A stretch of 64,000 nucleotides of DNA, from contig NZ_CAAAIA010000001.1 in the NCBI RefSeq assembly GCF_900639875.1, positions 417,129 to 481,128 on the forward strand, written 5' to 3'. Each line of letters opens with the position of its first letter. The stretch's first letter is position 1. The position numbers and the translations under genes were made by a program. The DNA comes from Legionella impletisoli. GTDB lineage: Bacteria > Pseudomonadota > Gammaproteobacteria > Legionellales > Legionellaceae. This document shows positions 43,762-55,917 of the stretch, in pieces. The notes beneath the pieces were generated by a model. It ran no database searches. It was not told where the DNA came from and saw only the letters and a program-made list of their open reading frames with translations.

Positions 43762-46700
43762 TTAATAATGCAATTGTACTCGGGTTTTATCCAATAATTC
43801 ACCTAATATTGTTAAGAGCTCATCGCTGGGTTTAATGCGCCACTGCGCACCTAAATTCAACAAGCCCGATGCGGCTTTATTAGAATATTCAATCTGCACC
43901 ACACATCCGCCTTTGTTGGCTTTTAAAACCGATTGTAAAGTCGACAACAGTTTGGCATCTTCAGGCACTAATTTTAATCCAAGACATTTAGCAAATCGCT
44001 CTCTTGCCTCATCTAAGTACATGAGCACATTTGCCAACATTTTTACGCCTCCTGAATAGTCATCATGACTGATTTCTCCTTCAATGACTAGAACCGCACC
44101 TGTTTGAATGCTAGCTTGTTTTTCTTCAAATAATTCTGAAAAAGCAACTGCATCTATCGCTCCTGTCGAATCTTCAAGACTTATAATCGCAAGTTTCTTA
44201 CCGCGCTTGGTCAAAATTTTTCGAATGCTTTTGACTATGCCACAAACATAAGCTTTTTTTGAAGCAGATGGATCTAAATGAATGACAGGCGTAATAATTC
44301 CTAAGAATTCTTGAATATAAGCTTCTGCGGGATGACCTGACAAATAAAATCCCAAGGTTTCTTTCTCGGCCTCTAAGCGCTTTTTATCATCCCATTCTTT
44401 GCAAACAACATAATCTTCCGTATTGTCTTTTTCATCCAATAAATTAAATAAGTCTGTTTGACCGATAGACTGATTTTGATGATATCTAGCTCCTGCTTGT
44501 AAGGCATTGTCTAAGGACTCGAATAACACCGCCCGCTCAACGTCAAACGCATCCATTGCGCCACTTTTTATTAACGCTTCTAATACCCGCCGATTTACTT
44601 TGCGTAAATCCTGTCTCTGGCAAAAGCTAAAAAGCCCTGTATAGGGTCCTGCTTCTTTTCTATCTTGCACCATTCCATGAATAGCTGCTTCGCCTACGCC
44701 CTTAATGGCCCCTAATCCATAACGGATGGTGTTTTCATCATGCACGGTAAATTCGTACGCCGAACTATTAATGGAGGGTGGCAATACACGAATTTTCATT
44801 TGCTTACATTCCAATATGAAGTTTACAACTTTATCCGTATTGTCCATATCTGAAGACAAAACTGCAGCCATAAATGCCGCTGGATAATGCGCTTTAAGCC
44901 AAGCCGTTTGATAGGCCACCAGCGCATAGGCTGCGGAATGCGATTTGTTAAAGCCGTATCCTGCAAATTTTTCCATTAAATCGAATATATGACTGGCAAC
45001 GTCTGCGTCCACTCCACGAGCTTTAGCGCCTTGTGTGAAAATTTCTCGCTGTTTTGCCATTTCTTCGGGTTTCTTCTTCCCCATAGCGCGTCGAAGTAAA
45101 TCAGCGGCACCCAAGGTATAATTCGCTAGAACCTGAGCAATTTGCATGACCTGCTCTTGATATAAAATTACACCATACGTGGGTTTTAAAATGGGTTCTA
45201 AATCAGGATGTGGATATTCCACTTTTGCTCGACCGTGCTTTCTGTCAATAAAATCATCGACCATTCCTGATTGCAGTGGCCCAGGTCTAAATAAAGCAAC
45301 TAACGCAATAATATCTTCAAAACAATCAGGTTGCAGGCGGTGGATTAACTCTTTCATGCCGCGCGATTCCAGCTGAAAAACCGCCGTAGTTTGACAGGCT
45401 TTTAACAGATTAAAAGAAGCCACATCATCCATCGCTATCTCGTTGATGTTGATGGCCTCTAATCCTTGTTTAGCTCGCTCTTTATTGATAGTTAATAAAG
45501 CCCAGTGAATGATGGTTAAAGTCCGTAACCCTAGAAAATCGAACTTAACTAAGCCTGCGGCTTCAACATCGTCTTTATCAAATTGAGTGACTAATTGTGT
45601 TGAGCCTTCTTCACAATAAATCCCGGTAAAATCGGTCAATTCAGAAGGAGCAATCACCACACCACCGGCATGTTTTCCTGCATTGCGTGTTATTCCTTCG
45701 AGCTTTAAAGCCAAATCAATTAATTCTTTGACCTCCTCTTCATCCTCGTAGCGTCTTTTAAGCTCCTCTTCTTGTTCCAGCGCTTTATTTAAAGTAATAC
45801 CTATCTCAAAGGGAATTAACTTAGCCAGCTTATCAACAAAGCCATAAGGATGACCAAGAACTCGACCGACATCACGAACAACGGCTTTAGCCGCCATCGA
45901 ACCAAAAGTAATAATTTGAGACACACTCTTGCGGCCGTATTTATCAGCCACATAATCAATGACCCTATCACGCCCTTCCATGCAAAAATCAATATCAAAA
46001 TCTGGCATAGAAACCCGTTCAGGGTTTAAAAAACGTTCAAAAAGCAAATCGTACTCAAGCGGATCCAGATCGGTAATCTCTAGCGCATAAGCCACTAAAG
46101 AACCCGCTCCAGATCCGCGCCCCGGTCCGACTGGAACCCCATTATTTTTTGCCCATTGAATAAAATCGGCCACGATTAAAAAGTATCCTGGAAATCCCAT
46201 CGTGTTGATGACATCCAGTTCGACTTTAAGCCGTTCTTCATACGTTTTTCTAGCGGTGGTGAGTAGTACTTCTTTCCCACGGAAAAGCTGCTTAAACCGT
46301 TTTTCTAAGCCTTTTTGTGATAATTCGGATAAATATTGCTCAACCGTCAAATCATTTGGGGTGGGAAAATTAGGCAGATAATTTTTGCCAAGTTCAAGCT
46401 TAAGATTACATCGTTTGCTGATTTCAACCGTATTTTGAATCGCCTGCGGTATATCAGAAAATAAGGCTTCCATTTCTTCAGGAGAGCGCAGGTATTGTTT
46501 TGGGCTGTACCGCTTTTCTCGCCTTGGATCAGCAAGCGTGTATCCATCATGAATGCAAACACGCGCTTCGTGTGCGTCAAAATCTTCCTCATGAAGAAAT
46601 CGAACATCGTTAGTAGCCACGAGAGGAAGCTGTAACGCTTCAGCTAATTGAACGAGCTTTTCATTATAAGAAGCCTCATCGACCCGATCGGTTCGCTGGA

Positions 46701-47205
46701 TTTCTAAATAAAAGCGATTAGGAAACAATCTTGTCCAGTTTATTGCCCGTTCTTTAGCAACTTTTTCATCACCTAACCCAAGCGCTCGACCAATATCCCC
46801 CGAACACCCTCCCGATAAAGCAATTAATCCATCGCAATGGTCTTGAATCCATTCACGATGGATGCGCGGTTGACCATTGTGCTGACCTTCAAGATAGGCT
46901 TTAGAAACCAGTTGCGTTAGATTTTTGTATCCTTGCTGGTTTTGGCATAACAACACCAAGGAGTAAACCATGTCGGGTTTATCGGGGTCAAGATAAGGAA
47001 TTTCACAACCAATGATGGGTTTAATTCCAGCACTTAATGCTGATTGAAATACTTTGACGGCAGCAAATAAATTACAATAATCTGTTATTGCAACCGCGTT
47101 CATTCCCTTTTCTGGTAAACTTTTCATCAAAGGCTTAATCCGCACAAGCCCATCAATTAAAGAATATTCAGAATGGATGCGAAGATGTACAAAACGACTT
47201 TGCAT
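43762..47205 (-). CDS. dnaE: DNA polymerase III alpha subunit
   Basis: 1147 residues, typical for DnaE1. The N-terminal PHP domain is FVHLRIHSEYSLIDGLVRIKPL. The catalytic block VSMPDFDIDFCMEGRDRVIDYV holds the two active-site Asp near residue 400. Further family blocks: GKHAGGVVIAPSELTDF, FLGLRTLTII, FRPGPLQSGMVDDFIDRKHG, YQEQVMQIAQVLANYTLGAADLLRRAMGKK, FAGYGFNKSHSAAYALVAYQTAWLKAHYP. A C-terminal OB domain follows. Replicative polymerase core. Confidence 0.97.
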   Translation of the reverse strand: MQSRFVHLRIHSEYSLIDGLVRIKPLMKSLPEKGMNAVAITDYCNLFAAVKVFQSALSAGIKPIIGCEIPYLDPDKPDMVYSLVLLCQNQQGYKNLTQLVSKAYLEGQHNGQPRIHREWIQDHCDGLIALSGGCSGDIGRALGLGDEKVAKERAINWTRLFPNRFYLEIQRTDRVDEASYNEKLVQLAEALQLPLVATNDVRFLHEEDFDAHEARVCIHDGYTLADPRREKRYSPKQYLRSPEEMEALFSDIPQAIQNTVEISKRCNLKLELGKNYLPNFPTPNDLTVEQYLSELSQKGLEKRFKQLFRGKEVLLTTARKTYEERLKVELDVINTMGFPGYFLIVADFIQWAKNNGVPVGPGRGSGAGSLVAYALEITDLDPLEYDLLFERFLNPERVSMPDFDIDFCMEGRDRVIDYVADKYGRKSVSQIITFGSMAAKAVVRDVGRVLGHPYGFVDKLAKLIPFEIGITLNKALEQEEELKRRYEDEEEVKELIDLALKLEGITRNAGKHAGGVVIAPSELTDFTGIYCEEGSTQLVTQFDKDDVEAAGLVKFDFLGLRTLTIIHWALLTINKERAKQGLEAININEIAMDDVASFNLLKACQTTAVFQLESRGMKELIHRLQPDCFEDIIALVALFRPGPLQSGMVDDFIDRKHGRAKVEYPHPDLEPILKPTYGVILYQEQVMQIAQVLANYTLGAADLLRRAMGKKKPEEMAKQREIFTQGAKARGVDADVASHIFDLMEKFAGYGFNKSHSAAYALVAYQTAWLKAHYPAAFMAAVLSSDMDNTDKVVNFILECKQMKIRVLPPSINSSAYEFTVHDENTIRYGLGAIKGVGEAAIHGMVQDRKEAGPYTGLFSFCQRQDLRKVNRRVLEALIKSGAMDAFDVERAVLFESLDNALQAGARYHQNQSIGQTDLFNLLDEKDNTEDYVVCKEWDDKKRLEAEKETLGFYLSGHPAEAYIQEFLGIITPVIHLDPSASKKAYVCGIVKSIRKILTKRGKKLAIISLEDSTGAIDAVAFSELFEEKQASIQTGAVLVIEGEISHDDYSGGVKMLANVLMYLDEARERFAKCLGLKLVPEDAKLLSTLQSVLKANKGGCVVQIEYSNKAASGLLNLGAQWRIKPSDELLTILGELLDKTRVQLHY

Positions 47206-47272
47206 TCAACAGTTTCTCAAGCAAAATAATGAATGAACTTTATCGAACTCAATGCGTGTAAGCAAGTTAGAA

Positions 47273-48616
47273 TTATTCAATTCCTGCTTGTTTTGGATCA
47301 AATGCATCTCTTACGGCATCTGCAAAAAGATTACTGGCCAACACTAAAACAAACATAAATACAAATGCTGCAAACATAGGCCACCAAACAATAGGTTCTC
47401 TGGCCAATTCTAAACGGGCCGCGTTAATCATATTGCCCCAACTAATGGTCAATGGTGATACTCCTACCCCGACATAAGACAAGACCGCTTCCGCTAAGAC
47501 TAAAAAGCTAAAATCCAACACTAAGGTAATGACCACAATGTGCATTACATTTGGTAATAAATGCTTAAATAAGATTTTTATGGAGCTACTGCCTAAAGCT
47601 TGAGCGGCTAATACATAATCGATTTCGCGTAACTTCAGGGCTTCAGCGCGCAATAATCGGCATAGACTAGTCCAACTGGTAACCCCTAAAATGAAACACA
47701 GCGCTAATAGCCTTGCATCTGCACTTTGGGCCAAGGTAGTAAATTGCTCAGGATGATTGGCAATGAAGGTTTGCATGGATAGTACGGATGCAGTAATCAA
47801 TAGCACCCCAGGAATTGAGCTTAATGTGGTATAAATATATTGAATAACATCATCAATAAAGCCCCCAAAATAACCCGCGGAGATGCCTAAAATCAACGCC
47901 AAGGGCATCATAAATAATGTGGTTAACGTGCCAATCACAAGGCCTGTGCGAATGCTTTTTATGGCGTAATAGAATACATCCTGACCAATTTTACCCGTTC
48001 CCAAAACATGAAGATATCGCGATAACCAATAAGTACTCATCAAAATAGTTATAGAGACGAATAGGGTAATCAAAGCACTAAGAGAGGCCGAACTAAAATA
48101 GATAAGCTTAGGGTAATGTCTTATTGCTCGATAAAAGACCATCAAAAACCAGATCACAACCACCCCAAGAAAAGCGACCAAGGCAGATCCTGATAAAATC
48201 TTTATCACCAGTGGCTGTACTTCTTGTTGATTCTGAAGAAATGCGGGTGGGTAATGTAATCTTGGATAAATTTGCTTAGCACTCCCCTCTTCAAAAACCA
48301 TCTCCGTACTATAAAGATGTAAGGATAAAGGGGCAGAATACGTTTTTTCATATTCGCTATCTAAAGGAGCAAGCAGCTTATCTAATAACGATGCCGCTCG
48401 AATGCTTTCTGCCGTTTTAAATTGAATGGAGTCTAATATGCCAATGACAAGAAATATTAGCAAAATAATCCCAGCACTCACTGGAATGGGCTTGCTTATA
48501 ATTTGTTTAAAGGACCGACGAACCGGTTCATTCTTTAAACTGCGTAGAATAAGCCCCGTGGAGATTATCACCAGCACTAAAAAACATTGATCAGTCCATA
48601 ATAAATCCAGGGTCAT
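47273..48616 (-). CDS. Peptide/oligopeptide ABC transporter permease (OppC-like, enlarged)
   Basis: 447 residues, against about 300 for OppC. An extra segment of about 100-150 residues with two helices (residues 1-60 and about 135-160) precedes the permease core. Core blocks: IGQDVFYYAIKSIRTGLVIGTLTTLF, DDVIQYIYTTLSSIPGVLLI, the EAA loop SLCRLLRAEALKLREIDYVLAAQALGSSSIKILFKHLLPNV, LSYVGVGVSPLTISWGNMI. The C-terminal tail ASNLFADAVRDAFDPKQ is standard for the family. It overlaps the upstream permease by four bases. No ATPase gene is adjacent. Confidence 0.9.
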   Translation of the reverse strand: MTLDLLWTDQCFLVLVIISTGLILRSLKNEPVRRSFKQIISKPIPVSAGIILLIFLVIGILDSIQFKTAESIRAASLLDKLLAPLDSEYEKTYSAPLSLHLYSTEMVFEEGSAKQIYPRLHYPPAFLQNQQEVQPLVIKILSGSALVAFLGVVVIWFLMVFYRAIRHYPKLIYFSSASLSALITLFVSITILMSTYWLSRYLHVLGTGKIGQDVFYYAIKSIRTGLVIGTLTTLFMMPLALILGISAGYFGGFIDDVIQYIYTTLSSIPGVLLITASVLSMQTFIANHPEQFTTLAQSADARLLALCFILGVTSWTSLCRLLRAEALKLREIDYVLAAQALGSSSIKILFKHLLPNVMHIVVITLVLDFSFLVLAEAVLSYVGVGVSPLTISWGNMINAARLELAREPIVWWPMFAAFVFMFVLVLASNLFADAVRDAFDPKQAGIE

Positions 48617-49590
48617 CGTAATCTCACTCTTGGATCAACCAGGGTATATGAAATATCCGTTAATATCAGTCCAACAATGTACAAAACCGATCCCAAAAAT
48701 ACCATAGCTCGCACAATCGCAAAATCTTGTTGTTGAATGGCATCGATAATGTAACTTCCGAGTCCTGGTATGCCAAAAAACGATTCCAACACCAAGCTTC
48801 CCATAAAAAGAGAAGGAATAATGACGACGATACCGGTTAAAATAGGAAGCATGGCATTTTTTAAGACGTGTCGGAACAAAACCCTTATCTCAGATAATCC
48901 TTTAGCACGAGCCGTTTTAACGTAATCTCGATGCATTTCTTCTAAAAATAACGTTCGATACCAACGACTACCTGCACCAATACCACTCATGACTGCAACT
49001 AAAATCGGTAAGGCGACAAATTTAATGCTATTTAACCCATCGTCATACCCTGATATAGGTACTAACCGTAATACTTTACCAAAAAGATATTGCCCCCCAA
49101 TAATGTAAAACATAGTAGAAATAGACATTAAAATAATACAAAAAACAACACCACTTAAATCGAGATAACTGGAACGGAAAAAAGCCATTAACATCGCAAA
49201 CACGATATTAATAAAAAGCCCGAAAATTAAAACCGGGATTGCAATAGCAAGACTAGGCCACATTCTGTGTGATATATCATAGCTAATATCCCGACCCGCA
49301 TCAGAAACGCCAAAATCAAATAAAAACAACCGAAAGGATTTTTGATAAAATAATGTTTCAGTCAGTGCGTTAAGACCAGCTTGTTTATCATTATAAAAAA
49401 GCGGCAAATCATACCCCCGCTCTTTTTTCCAATGTTCTATGGCCGCTTTTGAAACATGTTTTTCGCCTAGTTGCATCCGTGCCATATCATCAGGAGAGTT
49501 CACCATAAAAAATAAAGCAAACGTGATGATGTTAATTCCTAATAAAATGGGAATCATGTATAAGATACGTCTGAGTAAATAAGTAGTCAT
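48613..49590 (-). CDS. Peptide/oligopeptide ABC transporter permease (OppB-like)
   Basis: 325 residues. The standard start TTYLLRRILYMIPILLGINIITFALFF is present, as is the EAA loop DYVKTARAKGLSEIRVLFRHVLKNAMLPIL and the end FGIPGLGSYIIDAI...VDPRVRLR, all diagnostic of the family. It overlaps both neighbours by four bases. It pairs with the OppC-like permease to make the membrane channel. Confidence 0.93.
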   Translation of the reverse strand: MTTYLLRRILYMIPILLGINIITFALFFMVNSPDDMARMQLGEKHVSKAAIEHWKKERGYDLPLFYNDKQAGLNALTETLFYQKSFRLFLFDFGVSDAGRDISYDISHRMWPSLAIAIPVLIFGLFINIVFAMLMAFFRSSYLDLSGVVFCIILMSISTMFYIIGGQYLFGKVLRLVPISGYDDGLNSIKFVALPILVAVMSGIGAGSRWYRTLFLEEMHRDYVKTARAKGLSEIRVLFRHVLKNAMLPILTGIVVIIPSLFMGSLVLESFFGIPGLGSYIIDAIQQQDFAIVRAMVFLGSVLYIVGLILTDISYTLVDPRVRLR

Positions 49591-51755
49591 AAGTCTACCC
49601 TGGGCGCTTGCTGCCGCTGCTTATGACGATAGGCAAAGAAGAATGGCAATAAGAGTAAAACCATTAGGATTATAAAGAAGGCAATTGGCCATAACACCGG
49701 CTGATTCCATTTCTTTCTTAGTTCATTGCGTAATGGAACATCAATAGCGATATATTTTAGTGTGTTTTGTGAGATGGTGTTGGGCTTAAAAGGAGCTACC
49801 CATTGTTGGCTTAAGAGTAAGCTTTTTGTATTGACTCCGAATACCCAAGGAGCATCTTTTCGCGCGATTTCGAGCATTTTATCAATCAATTCCTTTCTTT
49901 TTAGGTCATTTTGCCGATTTTTCATTAAATCAAACAAACGATCATACTCTGGATTTTGGTAGTTTGCTGCATTCTCACCCCCATACCTCACTTTGCTGTT
50001 AGGCCCATACAGTAAAAATAAAAAGTTTTCTGGATCAGGGTAATCGGCATTCCACCCCCAACTAAAAATTTGCGCATTACCGGTTCTCATTTTTTCTTGG
50101 AATCGATTGTATTGGGTCGCGCGAATATTAAGAGAGATGCCGATTTTCGCGAATTGCTTTCTCATCCAATTAAGCTGTGCTTTATCATCAGGGCCTCCTG
50201 CTGCAGGAACATCATAATTTAAAATTAAAGGAAGACCTGTTTTAGGATCGCGTCCATTCGGATAACCAGCGGCTTTCATTAAGGCTTTCGCATCATCAAT
50301 CGGCCTTCGCTTTAAACCATTATCCCAAGTGTAAACATAAGGATTAATCCCCTTCTTTCCGGCTCGATGACCAAAAATGCCAGGGGGAATAGGGCTTTGG
50401 GCAGGCGTTCCTCGCCCATTTAAAAAGATAGCGATGTGTTCTTCATAATTAATGGCGATAGAAATAGCCTGCCTTAGTTTACGGGCACGCTCACTTTTTC
50501 CGCCTACCACTGGATCAAGCATATTAAATCCCAGATAAAACACACTGGGATCAGTCATTTGCGTTAACCTCATCCCTTTTTTTTTCATTTGAGACGATAA
50601 AATCGGTTTACCTGTTTGGGATATTTGAATTGCCTGATCAAAGCTATCCGCGCTAACACCAGATAAATCATAATATCCCTGTAAAAATTTATTCCAGCGA
50701 GGAATGCTTTCCTTTTCCAAGGTATAAATAGCTTTATTGATTAAAGGTAACCGCTCACCTGGATGATGAAGAACGTCTTTTTCCAAATCATGCTGACTTC
50801 CTGTGGCTGGAAAATAATCTTCATGATAGTTTGGATTTTTTTCCAGAATCATCACACTATTTGGATTATTTTCCGTTAACATAAATGGCCCAGTTCCTAC
50901 AGGATACCAACCCAATCCTAAGTTTCGATCATCCATATCAGGCTGTGAATAAAAATAATCAGCTTCCCAGGGAATTGGGGCAAAAAATGGCATGGCAAGC
51001 CAGAATATAAATTGTGGATAGAGACCTTTGATGGTTATCTCAAATGTATAATCATCAAGTTTACGTACACCCGACAAAGGATAAGTTCGTAAATCAATAA
51101 ACGGTTTTTGAAGCGTTGGGGGCGGCAGGTTTTGGCCAAAATCTTGAAATCCCTCGATATATTGGCTCATTAAGCCATAAATGGGGGAACTAAGTCTTGG
51201 ATTGGCTAATCGCTTAATTTCATAAATATAGTCATCTGCTTTAAGTTCTCTTGTGCCTGTATGTTTAAAATCGGAAAGATTATTAATATCATGTTCATCG
51301 AGATAATCTTCTGAAAGATCACGATACATTAATGCACCCGACGCACTTCTCGCAAAAGCAGGATGCGGCTGATAATAAATGCCAGGCTTTATTCGAATGG
51401 TATAAACCGTCTTTGCGGCATTATGGCCTTCAAGATTTTCAAGCTCTTGCCCATTCGCATCAAAATAACGCACTTTAGGCATTTCAACCGCCGTTAAAGG
51501 CACGAGTTTATAAGGCCTTGCGAGGTAGTCGTATTGCAAAACAGGCTCATAGATTTGCCCTGTAAACTGATACTCATTGGCAGAATACGATATGGCAGGA
51601 TCAAGCGTTTTAGGTTGTTCATTGAATGACGTGTAATAAATTTTCTGATGAGCCTGACTTTCAGGATAAGGATTATTGAATATCCAGCCGCTTGCTTTTG
51701 CTGAGAATGAAAACAGCAATGTGATTATCCCTATCCATGGTTTAATGTGAGACAA
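49587..51755 (-). CDS. ABC transporter substrate-binding protein (SBP family 5) with a C-terminal membrane helix
   Basis: 722 residues; signal peptide (residues 1-22, ASG). The binding domain has ISYSANEYQFTGQIYEPVL, GTGPFMLTENNPNSVMILEKNPNYHEDYFP and WGWNADYPDPENFLFLLYG, as in OppA/DppA-type proteins. Family members are near 530-600 residues. Unusually the chain ends with a hydrophobic helix PVLWPIAFFIILMVLLLLPFFFAY and a basic tail RHKQRQQ, so the binding protein is anchored by its C-terminus in the inner membrane. First gene of the three-gene set. Confidence 0.88.
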   Translation of the reverse strand: MSHIKPWIGIITLLFSFSAKASGWIFNNPYPESQAHQKIYYTSFNEQPKTLDPAISYSANEYQFTGQIYEPVLQYDYLARPYKLVPLTAVEMPKVRYFDANGQELENLEGHNAAKTVYTIRIKPGIYYQPHPAFARSASGALMYRDLSEDYLDEHDINNLSDFKHTGTRELKADDYIYEIKRLANPRLSSPIYGLMSQYIEGFQDFGQNLPPPTLQKPFIDLRTYPLSGVRKLDDYTFEITIKGLYPQFIFWLAMPFFAPIPWEADYFYSQPDMDDRNLGLGWYPVGTGPFMLTENNPNSVMILEKNPNYHEDYFPATGSQHDLEKDVLHHPGERLPLINKAIYTLEKESIPRWNKFLQGYYDLSGVSADSFDQAIQISQTGKPILSSQMKKKGMRLTQMTDPSVFYLGFNMLDPVVGGKSERARKLRQAISIAINYEEHIAIFLNGRGTPAQSPIPPGIFGHRAGKKGINPYVYTWDNGLKRRPIDDAKALMKAAGYPNGRDPKTGLPLILNYDVPAAGGPDDKAQLNWMRKQFAKIGISLNIRATQYNRFQEKMRTGNAQIFSWGWNADYPDPENFLFLLYGPNSKVRYGGENAANYQNPEYDRLFDLMKNRQNDLKRKELIDKMLEIARKDAPWVFGVNTKSLLLSQQWVAPFKPNTISQNTLKYIAIDVPLRNELRKKWNQPVLWPIAFFIILMVLLLLPFFFAYRHKQRQQAPRVDL

Positions 51756-51849
51756 CTCCTACCCCTCTCTTTCACGTTTGTTCCGATTTTATGGCCCCAA
51801 TGTAGGGCCTACGCATGAAAAGGTTATTTTAACTCAATACAAAAAACAA

Positions 51850-51940
51850 CTCGTCTTTGCGAGCACTAGCGAAGCAATCCAGATCGATGCTTCGCTGAAA
51901 TCCTGTACTGGATTACTTCACTTCGTTCGCAATGACGACG
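51850..51940. repeat. Large palindromic intergenic repeat
   Basis: Left arm TCGTCTTTGCGAGC...GAAGCAATCCAG and right arm CTGGATTACTTCAC...GCAATGACGACG are inverted copies of about 31 bases with few mismatches around a short centre. The core TTGCGA-x-GAAG-AATCCAG is a widely dispersed palindrome type. It lies between ligA (ends 51977) and the substrate-binding protein start, both on the minus strand. Confidence 0.7.
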
Positions 51941-51976
51941 ATTTTTTTTCATGTGAGATCCTGGCCCCTAATGCTC

Positions 51977-54004
<2,028 letters not shown>

Positions 54005-54102
54005 TCAACTTCAAAATTAAATGAATATTTACACGTTTAGGATTCACTATCAACTTCATCATTCGTTATACTGTCAAATTCATTAAATCGGTAGAGTATA
54101 AA

Positions 54103-55308
54103 ATGGCATTGATAACGTTAACGAACCTTTCCATGGCATTTGGCATTGGCATCGTCATACAAATTATTTTAGTCGTGCTATTGATGAAGCGGAATAATAG
54201 CCTTCAATTCACTTTAGAAAATAACCTTCAACAACTCCAAACTGATTTACAACTCCATAATCAGACTGCCCAGCATTCAATTTATGAAAAAATCGCTGAG
54301 GGTCAGCTCACCAGCCAAAAGTTAGTCACTGAAACGGTTCAAAGCCATATGAAAGACGTGCGTGAGCAAATTAATCACAGCTTTAAGCAACACGCCGACT
54401 CATTAAGTGCCAATTTAAAATCACTAACCGAAGAAGTCCGAAGCCATCTTCACAACATGACCTTGCAGGTCAATAATCGCCTAACAGAAGGATTTGAAAA
54501 AACATCATCCACGTTTACCGATATTGTAAAAAGGTTAACCATTATCGATGAGGCTCAAAAGAAAATTACAGAATTATCAACTCACGTGGTAAGTTTACAA
54601 GATGTATTAGTGGATAAACGTTCACGAGGTGCGTTTGGTGAAGTGCAATTATCAAGCCTCATTGCCAATATGATTCCAAGTCATCATTACAGCATGCAAT
54701 ATACGCTTAGTAATCAAAAGCGGGCCGATTGCATCTTATTTTTGCCAGAGCCTACGGGAAATATTGTAATTGATGCCAAATTTCCTTTAGAAACCTATCA
54801 AAAATTAATGAATACCGATAATGGCTCTGTAGAACGAAAATCCTTGCAGCAGCAGTTTCGACAGGATTTACAAAAACACATTAAAGACATTGCAGAAAAA
54901 TACATCGTTCCTAACGAAACCACCGATAGCGCCATCATGTTCATTCCTGCCGAAGCCATTTTTGCAGAAGTCCATGCTAATTACCCAGAAGTCATTGCCC
55001 TTTCTCAGCGGTTAAAAGTTTGGTTGGTTTCTCCAAGTACGTTAATGGCCGTATTAACCACAGCAAGAGCTGTGTTAAAAGACGACGCAACTAGAAAACA
55101 AGTTCATATCATTCAAAAGCACTTACAGTCTCTGGCGCTCGACTTTCAGCGTTTTGAGAAAAGAATGGATAAATTAACAAAACACATCGATATGGCGCAT
55201 CAAGATGTCAGTGAAGTGAATACGTCGGCTAAAAAAATAACTCAGCGCTTCCAGAAGATAGAGGCGGTTGAGTTTGAACTTAAAGAAACTCCTTTGGTTG
55301 AAGAATAA
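54103..55308 (+). CDS. rmuC: DNA recombination protein RmuC
   Basis: 401 residues. An N-terminal membrane helix (residues 5-28) is followed by a long coiled-coil stretch (30-160). The nuclease-like core has RGAFGEVQLSSLIANMIP, NIVIDAKFPLETYQKLMN, MFIPAEAIFAEVHANYPEV and VWLVSPSTLMAVLTTARAVLKD, all RmuC signatures. The role in recombination is inferred for the family. Divergent from ligA. Confidence 0.94.
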   Translation: MALITLTNLSMAFGIGIVIQIILVVLLMKRNNSLQFTLENNLQQLQTDLQLHNQTAQHSIYEKIAEGQLTSQKLVTETVQSHMKDVREQINHSFKQHADSLSANLKSLTEEVRSHLHNMTLQVNNRLTEGFEKTSSTFTDIVKRLTIIDEAQKKITELSTHVVSLQDVLVDKRSRGAFGEVQLSSLIANMIPSHHYSMQYTLSNQKRADCILFLPEPTGNIVIDAKFPLETYQKLMNTDNGSVERKSLQQQFRQDLQKHIKDIAEKYIVPNETTDSAIMFIPAEAIFAEVHANYPEVIALSQRLKVWLVSPSTLMAVLTTARAVLKDDATRKQVHIIQKHLQSLALDFQRFEKRMDKLTKHIDMAHQDVSEVNTSAKKITQRFQKIEAVEFELKETPLVEE

Positions 55309-55425
55309 ATCCAGTTTGTTCCCCTGCGCCGCGGCCTCAAGCGGAAGAAAAATCAAATCCTTGCCGCTCTTCAATTCCACCGGGTATATGCTATTCTAAT
55401 ATTAAATAAAACAATGGATTAAGTA

Positions 55426-55836
55426 ATGAATGCATTACGATTGCTACTGGTTTTTCTATGTTCTCTTTCACTTTCAAACGTTCATGCGCTTGGCTTTGGA
55501 TGCAATACCTGCACAGGCAATCAACCTTGCGTAAATCCTTGCCCTCCACCTGAAAAGCCGGTATTTAAACCTTGCCCTGAGTGTTGCGCCGGGATGGGTG
55601 GTGTACATTATTGCGATTCATCAGCGGGACGATTTGTTTGCCGAAATGGCGATTATTCAACCTGTTACTGCGATAGGCATGCTGTAATGGACTTACATAA
55701 AATTAAAGGCTGTTGTTTATGGCAAGGCGGGGTATTGAAAGAAGATGAAACCGGGCTTGTCATTTGTAATAACGGGGCTGTTTCGGAAATTTGCACCCGA
55801 CAAAACATCCTGGATGAATCAAAAGTCAGTTGGTAA
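55426..55836 (+). CDS. Secreted cysteine-rich hypothetical protein
   Basis: 136 residues. Signal peptide MNALRLLLVFLCSLSLSNVHA. The mature chain is packed with cysteines (GCNTCTGNQPCVNPCPPPEK, CPECCAGMGG, YCDSS, VCRNG, CYCDRH, GCCLWQGG, ICNNG, ICTRQN), with several CC and CxxC pairs. GCCLWQGGVL and CCAGMGGVHYCDSSAGRFVC look like two related modules. It is probably disulphide-bonded outside the cytosol. No family recognised. Confidence 0.65.
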   Translation: MNALRLLLVFLCSLSLSNVHALGFGCNTCTGNQPCVNPCPPPEKPVFKPCPECCAGMGGVHYCDSSAGRFVCRNGDYSTCYCDRHAVMDLHKIKGCCLWQGGVLKEDETGLVICNNGAVSEICTRQNILDESKVSW

Positions 55837-55853
55837 AAAGAGTGCTTCATTGA

Positions 55854-55882
55854 GATTCCCCGGACAAGCCGGGGAAGGTAGG
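55854..55882 (+). repeat. Variable-stem hairpin, single copy
   Basis: GAT, arm TCCCCGG, loop ACAAG, arm CCGGGGA, then AGGTAGG. The stem is perfect. It uses the same foot and loop as the copies at 31.4, 39.5-40.2 and 63.6-63.9 kb, and its five-base variable part (TCCCC/GGGGA) is again different. It lies 17 bases after the stop of the Cys-rich gene and could end that transcript. Confidence 0.75.
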
Positions 55883-55917
55883 AATACCTACTATCTGGGC
55901 AAAAACCCCCTACCTGA

